This document shows positions 1 to 7,357 of a DNA stretch of 55,332 nt, piece by piece. A program made the translations under genes and the position numbers. The stretch is taken from contig NZ_FQZV01000029.1 in the NCBI RefSeq assembly GCF_900142145.1, positions 1-55,332 of the forward strand. The letters run 5' to 3'. Under the pieces are notes generated by a model, which did no database searches, was not told the DNA's origin, and was given only the letters and a program-made list of their open reading frames with translations. Numbering within the stretch: position 1 is the first letter of the stretch; each line of letters starts with the position of its first letter. The DNA is from Geosporobacter subterraneus DSM 17957 (GTDB taxonomy: Bacteria > Bacillota > Clostridia > Peptostreptococcales > Thermotaleaceae).

Positions 1-449
1 TAGTCATCGGGGGATTTTTCGCAGGAGTACCATCGGCCTACAGCTTAAACATCAATGACAACCAGGATTGGGTATGGGGAGTAGGCCTACTGCTCAGTGG
101 ACTGTTTGTAGCCATTGCCCTGATGAAGCACGGATTGGAAAAGGTAAGAAACAACGATATCAATACTCCATGGTCCGACTACAAAATCGGAAAATGGTGG
201 AGTGTATGTGTGGCCCTATTCCCGGTGTTTACCGTGGTGATTATCGGCTGGTGGATCTGGCAGGCTATAACATGGTATCCCGGCAACTGGTGGGATCCAA
301 CAGAAATATTTAGTGTGGGAACGATCATCGTACAGTTTGCCATACTGATCGGTATTTCACTATTGACCAACAACTGGCTGGCCAATAAGATTGGTCAGGG
401 TCATGATATTATGGAATCAGCCTTAGAGGAAATAAGGGGGTCGAAGTAA
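1..449 (+). CDS. Sodium-dependent NSS/SNF-family transporter, C-terminal part (5' end outside window)
   Basis: The open frame runs in from the left edge (frame starting at base 3) with no start codon and stops at 447-449, so about 148 residues of a larger protein are visible. It shows at least three hydrophobic segments, Trp-rich loops and a short charged cytosolic tail, as in the last membrane helices of bacterial neurotransmitter:sodium symporters, which import amino acids with Na+. The next ORF, one base downstream, encodes a MetS-like small subunit, a partner found only beside NSS transporters, and this supports the family call. The imported amino acid cannot be told from this fragment. 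It may be the substrate of the flavin dehydrogenase encoded from 618 onward; that is inference from position only. Confidence 0.8.
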   Translation, partial: VIGGFFAGVPSAYSLNINDNQDWVWGVGLLLSGLFVAIALMKHGLEKVRNNDINTPWSDYKIGKWWSVCVALFPVFTVVIIGWWIWQAITWYPGNWWDPTEIFSVGTIIVQFAILIGISLLTNNWLANKIGQGHDIMESALEEIRGSK

Positions 450-450
450 T

Positions 451-558
451 ATGTCAACCACATCTATTGTTATGATGGTGATTACCTTAAGCTTTTATGG
501 AGGCGGATTTTTATACCTTCTGAATAAAGCATTCCTATCTAAAAATAGCAATCAATAG
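451..558 (+). CDS. MetS-like small subunit of NSS amino acid transporter (35 aa)
   Basis: The ATG at 451 follows the transporter stop by one base and has an AGGGGG ribosome site about 11 bases upstream. The 35-residue product has one hydrophobic segment (about residues 5-24, with a GGGF turn) and a short Lys/Asn/Gln-rich tail. Tiny single-helix subunits of this kind (MetS in Corynebacterium, where it is needed with MetP for methionine and alanine uptake) are commonly encoded right after NSS transporters. The call rests on size, topology and position. It is short enough to be missed by automatic annotation. Confidence 0.72.
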   Translation: MSTTSIVMMVITLSFYGGGFLYLLNKAFLSKNSNQ

Positions 559-565
559 ACTGTAA

Positions 566-595
566 GGGATTCTTCTCCTTTAGGGGAAGAATCCC
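566..595 (+). other. Intercistronic hairpin between transporter pair and dehydrogenase operon
   Basis: A 13-bp stem with one G-T wobble and a 4-base loop (GGGATTCTTCTCC / GGGGAAGAATCCC) lies 8 bases after the metS-like stop. No T-run follows (AAATAAAATAGG), so it looks more like a transcript-stabilising or attenuating hairpin than a full intrinsic terminator. Confidence 0.5.
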
Positions 596-617
596 AAATA
601 AAATAGGAGGTGTAGAC

Positions 618-923
618 GTGAGGATTCAGGAACATCCGATATTAATATTTGAAAGAGGGAGTAAAATAACCTTTACCTATAATGATATGCTGCTGGAAGG
701 CTATGAGGGAGAAACGATTGCAGCTGCACTTCATGCAGCTGGGGTAAGGGTTTTGAGTCATAGTCACGAAAAGCACAGACCAAGAGGATTTTTTTGTGCC
801 ATTGGAAATTGTTCATCTTGTCTGATGGAAGTGGATGGAGAGCCAAATGTAAGAATTTGTGTTGAAATGGTAAAGGATGGTATGGCTGTTAGAACACAAG
901 AAGGGAAAGGGGATATATTATGA
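618..923 (+). CDS. (2Fe-2S)-binding small subunit of HcnA/opine-oxidase/proline-dehydrogenase-like complex
   Basis: 101 residues from a GTG start at 618, 8 bases after an AGGAGG site. Cys60-x4-Cys65-x2-Cys68-x12-Cys81 is the ligand pattern of the Fer2_4 [2Fe-2S] domain found at the N-terminus of sarcosine oxidase alpha, HcnA and opine oxidase A. Here the domain is a separate protein that would pass electrons to or from the FAD subunit next door. The stop overlaps the next ATG (ATGA, 920-923), so the two are translationally coupled. It is the first of five consecutive subunit genes. The family is clear; the substrate of the whole enzyme is not. Confidence 0.88.
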   Translation: MRIQEHPILIFERGSKITFTYNDMLLEGYEGETIAAALHAAGVRVLSHSHEKHRPRGFFCAIGNCSSCLMEVDGEPNVRICVEMVKDGMAVRTQEGKGDIL

Positions 924-2026
924 AGCCTGCAGAAGTTTTGATTATTGGAGGCGGCCCTGCCGGTTTGTGCGCTGCAATCAGTGCAGCGGAATTAGGCTGC
1001 AAGGTACTGCTTGCAGATAGAAATAAAAAATTAGGTGGACAACTTGTAAAACAGACCCACATGTTTTTCGGTTCAGAGAAGCAATATGCATCCGTAAGAG
1101 GCATTGATATTGCCGGTATATTGCTTAGTAAAGTAGAAAATAATGAAAACGTTGAAATATTAAGTGATACAACAATTTTAGGGATTTATGAAGACGGTGT
1201 TGTTACGGCTGATCAGTCAGGTAATTATTTTAAAATAAGACCAGATGCTATCATTGTAGCTACGGGAGCCAGCGAAAAAACACTAGCCTTTCCTTATAAT
1301 GATTTACCTGGAGTATATGGTGCCGGTGCAGTACAGACCTTGATGAATGAGTATGGTGTGAAGCCTGGAAATAGGGTAGTAATGCTTGGAGCGGGCAATA
1401 TTGGTCTAATTGTCAGCTATCAATTAATGCAAGCAGGGGTAGAAGTAGCGGCCATTGTTGATGCGTCTCCTAAGATTGGCGGATATCTGGTTCATGCATC
1501 GAAAATTCGAAGAATGGGAGTACCTATTTATACAGGACACACCGTTAAGGAAGCCCATGGAACAGAAACCTTAAAGGGTGTAACCATCTGGCAGCTAGAC
1601 GATAAATGGAATCCTATTGAGGGAACTGAAAAACGCTTTGATGTAGATGTAATGTGTATTTCCGTAGGCTTAACACCATTATCAGAATTATTATGGCAGG
1701 CGGGCTGTGAGATGAAATATGTAAACGAGCTAGGCGGATTTGTACCTGTTCGGAACGAAGACTTAGAAACCTCAGTAAAAGGCATCTTTGTGGCAGGAGA
1801 TGTATCAGGGGTAGAAGAGGCTAGCAGTGCCATGGTGGAAGGGTTTCTGGCAGGATTGTCCGCTGCAAATTATCTGGGTTATACAATATACAATATTAAT
1901 GAAAAGAAAAACGATTTGCACCAACAATTAAATGCGCTGAGATCAGGTCCAGTAGGAGAAAAGATAAGAAAGGGAATTTCAGAGTTGATCTTCAGTAGTG
2001 AGGCAGCGGTTTCAAAAGAAATATAG
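920..2026 (+). CDS. FAD/NAD(P)-dependent oxidoreductase, alpha-type subunit (HcnB/OoxA-like)
   Basis: 368 residues. An N-terminal FAD-binding Rossmann motif (GGGPAG, residues 10-15) is followed by a second nucleotide-binding motif (GAGNIG, about 157-162) and a C-terminal FAD motif (GIFVAGDVSG, around 290-300). This is the two-dinucleotide-binding layout of the reductase subunit in HcnABC, opine oxidase and dye-linked L-proline dehydrogenase alpha. It would relay electrons between the DAO-type catalytic subunit (gene at 2820) and iron-sulfur clusters. It is coupled to the upstream 2Fe-2S gene by a 4-base overlap. In many bacteria these domains are fused in one chain; here they are split. Confidence 0.88.
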   Translation: MKPAEVLIIGGGPAGLCAAISAAELGCKVLLADRNKKLGGQLVKQTHMFFGSEKQYASVRGIDIAGILLSKVENNENVEILSDTTILGIYEDGVVTADQSGNYFKIRPDAIIVATGASEKTLAFPYNDLPGVYGAGAVQTLMNEYGVKPGNRVVMLGAGNIGLIVSYQLMQAGVEVAAIVDASPKIGGYLVHASKIRRMGVPIYTGHTVKEAHGTETLKGVTIWQLDDKWNPIEGTEKRFDVDVMCISVGLTPLSELLWQAGCEMKYVNELGGFVPVRNEDLETSVKGIFVAGDVSGVEEASSAMVEGFLAGLSAANYLGYTIYNINEKKNDLHQQLNALRSGPVGEKIRKGISELIFSSEAAVSKEI

Positions 2027-2049
2027 TATAGGTTCAGGAGGTGTATAGA

Positions 2050-2550
2050 ATGCTAGAAAAAACGGGTGTGCCCGCAGCAAGTGACCTGGAAAATGTTATG
2101 CCATCAGAGGAAAGGCTGAATAGAGGACCGGTTGCAGTGATCGAGTGTTTTCAGAACATTCCCTGTAATCCCTGTTATACAGCATGCAGTAGAAATGCTA
2201 TTAAGGAATTCGAAGATATAAACGATTTGCCCAATATTGACCACGAAGCCTGTAACGGATGCAGTTTGTGCGTAAGCAAGTGCCCAGGATTGGCTATTAT
2301 GATCATGGATATGACTTATTCAGAGCAAGAAGCACTGATAAAAATACCTTATGAATTTTTGCCACTGCCAAAGGAAAATGATTTAGTGAAAGGATTGGAC
2401 CGGGAAGGTAAACCTGTTTGTGAAGCTAAAGTAATCAAAGTGATGAATCCAAAATCATTTGATAAAACACCGATTCTCTCAATAGCTGTAAAAAAGGAAT
2501 TTGCCAAGATTGTACGAAATATTGGAATGGGGGATGAAGATGGACGATAA
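2050..2550 (+). CDS. 4Fe-4S ferredoxin-type subunit of the dehydrogenase complex
   Basis: 166 residues from ATG 2050, chosen because AGGAGGTG lies at 2037-2044; the GTG at 2041 sits inside that site. The cysteine sets are C33/C39/C42/C46 and C68-x2-C71-x2-C74-x3-C78-Pro, so up to two [4Fe-4S] clusters, the second classical. The C-terminal half (about 95-166) has no cysteine motif beyond one Cys and looks like a docking extension. Position between the FAD reductase and the BFD-type protein matches the electron-transfer gamma subunit of archaeal heterotetrameric proline dehydrogenases. It overlaps the next gene by 11 bases. Confidence 0.82.
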   Translation: MLEKTGVPAASDLENVMPSEERLNRGPVAVIECFQNIPCNPCYTACSRNAIKEFEDINDLPNIDHEACNGCSLCVSKCPGLAIMIMDMTYSEQEALIKIPYEFLPLPKENDLVKGLDREGKPVCEAKVIKVMNPKSFDKTPILSIAVKKEFAKIVRNIGMGDEDGR

Positions 2551-2827
2551 ATCAATTGTGTGCCGATGTTCCGATTTGAGCGTCAAGGATATTCGTGATC
2601 TCATAGCACAAGGGTATACGACTTTTGATGAAATAAAAAGAATAAGCAGGGTTGGGATGGGGCCTTGCCAAGGAAGGACTTGTACGCAGCTGGTCTTGCG
2701 TGAACTCTCTATTGCCACGGGAAGGCCGCTGGCCGAATTGATGCCAGGTACCTATAGACCGCCTGTAAAAGCAATTAAATTAAAGGCGATTTGCGAATGT
2801 GCCCAAGGAGGTGAAGCACATGATTAG
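2540..2827 (+). CDS. BFD-like [2Fe-2S]-binding subunit
   Basis: 95 residues from ATG 2540; an in-frame ATG at 2534 is possible, but the GGGGG site at 2529-2533 is better spaced for 2540. Cys8-x-Cys10 and Cys43-x4-Cys48, with the GPCQGR context, define the bacterioferritin-associated-ferredoxin (Fer2_BFD) [2Fe-2S] fold. This domain normally forms the C-terminus of HcnB/OoxA/NirB-type chains. Here it is independent and sits between the ferredoxin and the DAO-type flavoprotein. It probably bridges FAD centres. It overlaps both neighbours, which indicates tight coupling in one operon. Confidence 0.85.
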   Translation: MDDKSIVCRCSDLSVKDIRDLIAQGYTTFDEIKRISRVGMGPCQGRTCTQLVLRELSIATGRPLAELMPGTYRPPVKAIKLKAICECAQGGEAHD

Positions 2828-3968
2828 AACAGCTGATGTGGTAATTATCGGCGGCGGCATTTCTGGTTGTGCGATTGCATATAATCTATGCAAAAAAGGG
2901 GTAAAAAGAGTCGCAGTCATTGAAAAAGGGTATATTTCCAGCGGTGCTACCGGCCGATGCGGTGCAGGGATTCGTCAACAATGGGGTACGGAGATGAATT
3001 GCAAGATTTCAAAGCTTTCCTGTGAATTTTTTGAATCTGCCCAAGAAGAATTACAGTATGAGGGGGACATAGAATTTAAGCAAGGAGGCTATCTGATTGT
3101 ATCCAGTACGATGAAAGAACATGAGCAATTCAAAAAGAATGTTGAACTGCAAAATAGACTAGGTATTCAATCGAAGCTTTTGAACTTAGAGGAAGCAAAG
3201 GAAATTGTACCCTATTTAAATACAGATGGACTAATCAGTGCAGCCTTCCATCAGAAGGACGGCCATCTAAATCCATTCCATGCTACCCAGGCCTTTGCCA
3301 ATGCGGCAAAAAGATTAGGGGCTGAAATATATACTTTTACGGAAGTAACCGGAATCCTTGTGGAGAATGGAAAGATCAAGGGGGTGCAGACCAGTAAGGG
3401 AGATATTTCAACGAATATTGTCGTCAATGCTGCAGGTGGATACTCACAATTAATCGGAAATATGGTTGGATTGGATTTGCCTGTTTATTCTGAGAGACAT
3501 CAGATTTTGGTCACAGAGCCGGTAGAACCTATGTTAGATCCGATGGTCATGTCCTTTTCATTAAATTTATATTGTCAACAGGTACCCCATGGCAGCATTA
3601 TTATGGGGCGAGGGGATGAAGGAGAACCTAGAGATTTAAGAATCACCTCAGGATGGCACTTCCTGGAAGAAATGGCGAAAACCATAACAAAACTTCTTCC
3701 GCCACTAGAAAATGTAAGACTTTTAAGACAGTGGGCAGGTCTCTATAACATGTCGCCGGATCGTCAACCGATTTATGGTTCTGTCGATGAAGTGGAAGGA
3801 TTTTATTTGGCAATCGGATACAGCGGGCACGGATTTATGTTTGGGCCAGCGACAGGACTATTAATGGCAGAAACCATCCTAGGAGAAGAAACTACTCTCC
3901 CCATCGATATGCTTCATATAAACCGATTTAAAAAGGGAGAATTGATATTTGAACCATCAGTAGTATAA
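2820..3968 (+). CDS. FAD-dependent DAO-family oxidoreductase, catalytic (beta) subunit
   Basis: 382 residues from ATG 2820 (GGAGGTG site 8 bases upstream). It has an N-terminal GGGISG FAD motif (residues 11-16), the RCGAGIRQQWG segment after it, and the C-terminal GYSGHGFMFGPATG motif typical of glycine oxidase, sarcosine oxidase beta, HcnC and proline dehydrogenase beta. It should oxidise a secondary or primary amine or amino acid C-N bond and hand electrons to the companion clusters, not to oxygen, in an anaerobe. Candidate substrates are L-proline, hydroxyproline, sarcosine, glycine or an opine; sequence alone does not decide. It is the last gene of the five-gene run before a 161-base gap. 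Confidence 0.85.
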   Translation: MIRTADVVIIGGGISGCAIAYNLCKKGVKRVAVIEKGYISSGATGRCGAGIRQQWGTEMNCKISKLSCEFFESAQEELQYEGDIEFKQGGYLIVSSTMKEHEQFKKNVELQNRLGIQSKLLNLEEAKEIVPYLNTDGLISAAFHQKDGHLNPFHATQAFANAAKRLGAEIYTFTEVTGILVENGKIKGVQTSKGDISTNIVVNAAGGYSQLIGNMVGLDLPVYSERHQILVTEPVEPMLDPMVMSFSLNLYCQQVPHGSIIMGRGDEGEPRDLRITSGWHFLEEMAKTITKLLPPLENVRLLRQWAGLYNMSPDRQPIYGSVDEVEGFYLAIGYSGHGFMFGPATGLLMAETILGEETTLPIDMLHINRFKKGELIFEPSVV

Positions 3969-4055
3969 AAGACTCTGGTTTCTCTGGAAATAGCAACAGT
4001 AAGGCAAGCATATCATCTCAAAAGTTTTTCTTCATAAAGCATTGTGAAATAATAA

Positions 4056-4084
4056 TTGACAAAATCGCAAAAAAATGTGAAAAT
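4056..4084 (+). promoter_or_regulatory. Putative sigma-A promoter for ferredoxin-AOR-thiS operon
   Basis: TTGACA at 4056-4061, 17-base spacer, GAAAAT at 4079-4084. The -35 is perfect and the -10 is weak (4 of 6). It lies in the 161-base gap ahead of the ferredoxin gene, so this trio may be transcribed separately from the dehydrogenase genes. Confidence 0.45.
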
Positions 4085-4129
4085 ACTGAAAAAAACTACA
4101 TAAATTATATTCCAGGAGGTGAATCACTT

Positions 4130-4564
4130 TTGAAACTACTAGAAAAGAATGAAGCAAAATGCATAGCTTGCGGCAGATGTGAAGAAATATGTGCAAATGC
4201 GTATTTCAAACAGGAAAACAGAGAAAAATCCTGCATTCAAATCAGTGAGAAACAGGGAGAAAATAAAATTAATGTATGCAATCAGTGTGGTGTCTGTATT
4301 GATATTTGTCCGGTAGAAGCTTTATACAGAGATAAGAATGATGTGGTCCGTGTTAAGAAAGACATATGTGTAGGCTGTTTTATGTGTGTAGGCTTTTGCC
4401 CTGAGGAAGCTATGAGGCAGCATGATGACTATATTGAACCCTTTAAATGCATAGCCTGCGGCTTATGCGTCAGAGAGTGCCCTACTGAAGCAATTTTCAT
4501 TGGAAATAGGGAAACCGCTGCGGTATTAGAAACCATAGCAGAGACAGCCGTAGTAGAGGAGTAG
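4130..4564 (+). CDS. Polyferredoxin with four [4Fe-4S] motifs, AOR partner
   Basis: 144 residues from a TTG start at 4130, behind a full AGGAGGTGA site. Four C-x2-C-x2-C-x3-C motifs begin at Cys11, Cys50, Cys80 and Cys107; three of the four are followed by Pro, the typical ferredoxin form. The gene lies 35 bases ahead of the aldehyde:ferredoxin oxidoreductase, and paired electron carriers of this type serve as AOR partners in anaerobes. It would move low-potential electrons from aldehyde oxidation to ferredoxin or a hydrogenase. Cytosolic; no membrane segment is visible. Confidence 0.85.
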   Translation: MKLLEKNEAKCIACGRCEEICANAYFKQENREKSCIQISEKQGENKINVCNQCGVCIDICPVEALYRDKNDVVRVKKDICVGCFMCVGFCPEEAMRQHDDYIEPFKCIACGLCVRECPTEAIFIGNRETAAVLETIAETAVVEE

Positions 4565-4599
4565 CAAAGGGTATACTAAGTAAGGGGGATGTGATAAAC

Positions 4600-6756
4600 A
4601 TGAATGTTAAAGAAATGCTGAAAGCCCACAAACTTCTAAAAGAATATAAGTATGATTTAGGAAAACTGGATAAGGGCTACACTAACAGAACTCTCTATGT
4701 TAATCTTACAGATCAACGAATAGAATCTAAACCAGTCACGGATTTAATGAAGGATAAGTTTATTGGCGGAAAGGGATTTGGATTATGGTATTTATGGAAT
4801 GCCGTGACCCCTGAAACCAAATGGTCTGATCCTGAAAATGAAATTGTCATATCCAGTGGTCCAATTGGTGGCATAACTCAATACCCTGGATCGGGGAAAT
4901 CTCTAGTAGTTACGATTTCGCCCTTGACCGGAATGCCTATAGACAGCAATGTGGGGGGGTATTTTGGACCACTGCTAAAGTTCTCCGGCTGGGATGCTCT
5001 TGAGGTACAAGGAAAAGCTGACAAGGATGTAATAATCTATATAGATGGCAATGAAGGCATTGTGCGAATTGAAGAAGCGCCTCTGGAAGCTGTTGATGGT
5101 CACTTATTAGGAGAACAGCTGACAGAAATGTATGCAGAGTCGGAGGCAGATAAAAGAAATATTTCCGTAGTAACCGCCGGCACAGCTGCAGAGCATACCT
5201 TGATCGGGCTTCTTAATTTTACGTTCTATGATGTGCGAAGAAAGGTGCCACGGCTAAAGCAGGCCGGAAGGGGCGGTATTGGTACCGTATTTAGAGATAA
5301 GCATATAAAGGCTCTAGTTGTAAAATTCAAAGGGGTAAAAGGCGATCTGAATCATCCTGCTGATATATCACAGATTAATAAAGCTGGTATCAAGCTTCAC
5401 AAAGAGATCCACCGATTAGATCATGTGCAAAACCGTATGCGTCAAATCGGGACGGCTAATATTATTGAAGTCATGGATGAGTATGATCTATTGCCGACCC
5501 ATAACTATAAGTACGGAAGTCATCCGGATACTTATAAGATTGCCTCCGATGTTTTTATTAAAAAATACATTACTCAAGGCATGGCCGACGGCTGTTGGTA
5601 TGGTTGTTCTTTATCCTGTGCAAAAGCAGCGGATAACTTTAAATTAAAAACAGGACCCTATAAAGGACATTGTGTAACGATAGACGGTCCGGAATATGAA
5701 AATGCTGCTGGCTTAGGATCCAACTGTGGTATTTTTGATCCGGAATATATATTAGAAGCAAATTTTTATTGCGATACTTATGCAGTAGATACTATTTCTT
5801 TTGGAACGATTACAGCATTTATTATGGAATGCTATGAAAATGGCATTTTAGATAAGGAAAAAACCGGTGGGTTGGAGTTGAATTTTGGAAATGCAGAAGC
5901 TGCCCTTGAACTGCTCCATCAGATGAGTAGAGGAGAAGGCTTTGGTAAAATAGCCGGTTTAGGTATTAGAAGAATGAAGAAAATATTCACGGAAGAATAC
6001 GGTGCAGATCCTGATTTCCTACAGGATATTGGGATGGAACAAAAAGGACTGGAGTTCTCTGAATATCTCCCTAAGGAATCATTAGCGCAGCAAGGCGGAT
6101 ATGGATTAACAAATAAGGGACCTCAGCATGATGAAGCCTGGCTCATTTTTATGGATATGGTAAATAATCAGATACCAACCTTCGAGGATAAAGCCGAAGC
6201 ACTGCATTATTTTCCAATGTTTAGAACCTGGTTTGGGTTGAATGGATTATGTAAGCTTCCATGGAATGATATTGCGCCGGAAAGCAATTCAACCTCTGAC
6301 GAACCAGCAAAAATACCGGAGCATGTTCAAAATTATGTAGATATATTTAATGGCGTAACAGGAAAAAATATTGATAAGGAAGAGCTCATCCGACAGTCAG
6401 AGAGAGTTTATAATTTCCAAAGAGTATTTAATATCAGAATGGGCTATGGTAAAAGGACACATGATAAAATTCCTTATCGCTCTGTCGGTCCTGTAACTGT
6501 AGAAGAATATGAATCCAGAAAGGATCGCTATGATCAACAGCTGAAGGAATTGATAGGCTATGATCCTGAAGGAAAAACAACAGAGCAAAAAATGAAGATA
6601 CTCAGAAAATATAGAGAAGAGCAGTACGAAAAGCTGATAGATGCTGTCTATATGCGCCGCGGCTGGACAATGGATGGTATTCCTACAATTGAAAAGCTTA
6701 GCAGTTTAGGCATGGACCTGCCAGAGGTGGTTGAAGTCGTTCGCAGGCATCTGTAA
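4600..6756 (+). CDS. Aldehyde:ferredoxin oxidoreductase (tungsten/molybdenum pterin enzyme)
   Basis: 718 residues from ATG 4600, preceded by AAGGGGG. The N-terminal tungstopterin-binding domain (about residues 25-230, with the GGKGFG and SGPIGG segments) is followed by the catalytic alpha-helical domains. Cluster ligands are Cys332, Cys336 and Cys340 plus Cys551 in GLCKLPW. The spacing C-x3-C-x3-C differs slightly from the C-x2-C-x3-C of Pyrococcus AOR. The size exceeds the usual 600-630 residues, with extra C-terminal sequence. It oxidises aldehydes to acids with ferredoxin. Neighbours are a dedicated polyferredoxin and a ThiS/MoaD-like carrier. The aldehyde may come from the upstream amine dehydrogenase (inference). 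Confidence 0.9.
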   Translation: MNVKEMLKAHKLLKEYKYDLGKLDKGYTNRTLYVNLTDQRIESKPVTDLMKDKFIGGKGFGLWYLWNAVTPETKWSDPENEIVISSGPIGGITQYPGSGKSLVVTISPLTGMPIDSNVGGYFGPLLKFSGWDALEVQGKADKDVIIYIDGNEGIVRIEEAPLEAVDGHLLGEQLTEMYAESEADKRNISVVTAGTAAEHTLIGLLNFTFYDVRRKVPRLKQAGRGGIGTVFRDKHIKALVVKFKGVKGDLNHPADISQINKAGIKLHKEIHRLDHVQNRMRQIGTANIIEVMDEYDLLPTHNYKYGSHPDTYKIASDVFIKKYITQGMADGCWYGCSLSCAKAADNFKLKTGPYKGHCVTIDGPEYENAAGLGSNCGIFDPEYILEANFYCDTYAVDTISFGTITAFIMECYENGILDKEKTGGLELNFGNAEAALELLHQMSRGEGFGKIAGLGIRRMKKIFTEEYGADPDFLQDIGMEQKGLEFSEYLPKESLAQQGGYGLTNKGPQHDEAWLIFMDMVNNQIPTFEDKAEALHYFPMFRTWFGLNGLCKLPWNDIAPESNSTSDEPAKIPEHVQNYVDIFNGVTGKNIDKEELIRQSERVYNFQRVFNIRMGYGKRTHDKIPYRSVGPVTVEEYESRKDRYDQQLKELIGYDPEGKTTEQKMKILRKYREEQYEKLIDAVYMRRGWTMDGIPTIEKLSSLGMDLPEVVEVVRRHL

Positions 6757-6785
6757 TAGATTATTTGTATCTGGAGGTTAAAGCT

Positions 6786-6983
6786 TTGATTAAAGTGAAT
6801 GGAAGAGATTCCGATTGGGAAGAAAATTTGACAGTAGAAAAGCTGTTACAAATCAAAAAATATTCTTATCCTAAAATTATCGTAAAAATAAATGGACAAC
6901 TGATTGATCGTGAGCACTATACATCGACCCCTATTCATGATGGAGACGATGTTAAGGTGATTCATTTGTTGGCTGGTGGATAA
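6786..6983 (+). CDS. ThiS/MoaD-like sulfur carrier protein
   Basis: 65 residues from a TTG start at 6786, 7 bases after GGAGG. A start further upstream would place the ribosome site inside the gene. It has the beta-grasp pattern of ThiS/MoaD and ends in Gly-Gly, the residues adenylated and thiocarboxylated for sulfur transfer. Genes of this kind often follow AOR genes, where a role in dithiolene (molybdopterin/tungstopterin) sulfur insertion is the natural guess; thiamine synthesis is the alternative, but no thi gene is nearby. It is the last gene of the operon and is followed by a terminator hairpin. Confidence 0.83.
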   Translation: MIKVNGRDSDWEENLTVEKLLQIKKYSYPKIIVKINGQLIDREHYTSTPIHDGDDVKVIHLLAGG

Positions 6984-6996
6984 GAGGTGTGGAATG

Positions 6997-7028
6997 ACTG
7001 GCAGATCAGCATTTGCCAGTTATTTTTA
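6997..7028 (+). terminator. Rho-independent terminator after thiS-like gene
   Basis: ACTGGCA / TGCCAGT, a 7-bp stem at 6997-7003 and 7014-7020, followed by TATTTTTATATT. It closes the ferredoxin-AOR-thiS operon just ahead of the proA promoter. Confidence 0.7.
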
Positions 7029-7048
7029 TATTGAGAAAAGAAATAACA

Positions 7049-7077
7049 TTGACAGATCTAAACACTTCAGCTATAAT
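7049..7077 (+). promoter_or_regulatory. Consensus sigma-A promoter of the T-box-proAB operon
   Basis: TTGACA (7049-7054), exactly 17 bases, TATAAT (7072-7077): a perfect consensus promoter. Transcription should start near 7084, which gives the T-box leader. High basal initiation fits control by premature termination. Confidence 0.88.
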
Positions 7078-7083
7078 CAATCA

Positions 7084-7297
7084 TAATATATTGGATAAAT
7101 GCAGTGAAGGAGAAAAGTAAAAGAGTGATGTATCACAGAGAACAAAGCGCTGGTGAGAGCTTTGTATGCTAGCTTTTTGAACCCGCTCTGGAGCGTTGCG
7201 ATTTGGCCGCGTTAAGGTCTTTCTAAGTGAGTCTGTTGACTAATTAGGGTGGTACCGCGGGTAAACTCTCGTCCCTTATGGGATGAGGGTTTTTTTA
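7084..7297 (+). promoter_or_regulatory. T-box riboswitch leader, predicted proline (CCC) specifier
   Basis: The leader has a stem I region with an AGAGA element (7137-7141) and a GGTGAGAG apical element. A specifier context, GAA-CCC-GCTCTGGAG, places CCC (Pro) at 7182-7184. The T-box sequence AGGGTGGTACCGCG is at 7246-7259, and a terminator stem (about 7264-7290, ACTCTCGTCCC against GGGATGAGGGT) is followed by seven or more T. Uncharged tRNA-Pro would stabilise the antiterminator and turn on proA-proB. The T-box itself is certain. The codon reading depends on the usual loop alignment, and the downstream proline genes agree with it. Confidence 0.92.
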
Positions 7298-7357
7298 TTG
7301 AAGACAATATTATAGGGGACATAATAATATTATGTTAATAAAAAAGGGAGTGAATAT

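Noticed and set aside
68-385. Short ORFs on both strands inside the transporter end
   Set aside because: They are out-of-frame shadows of the membrane protein and have no ribosome sites.
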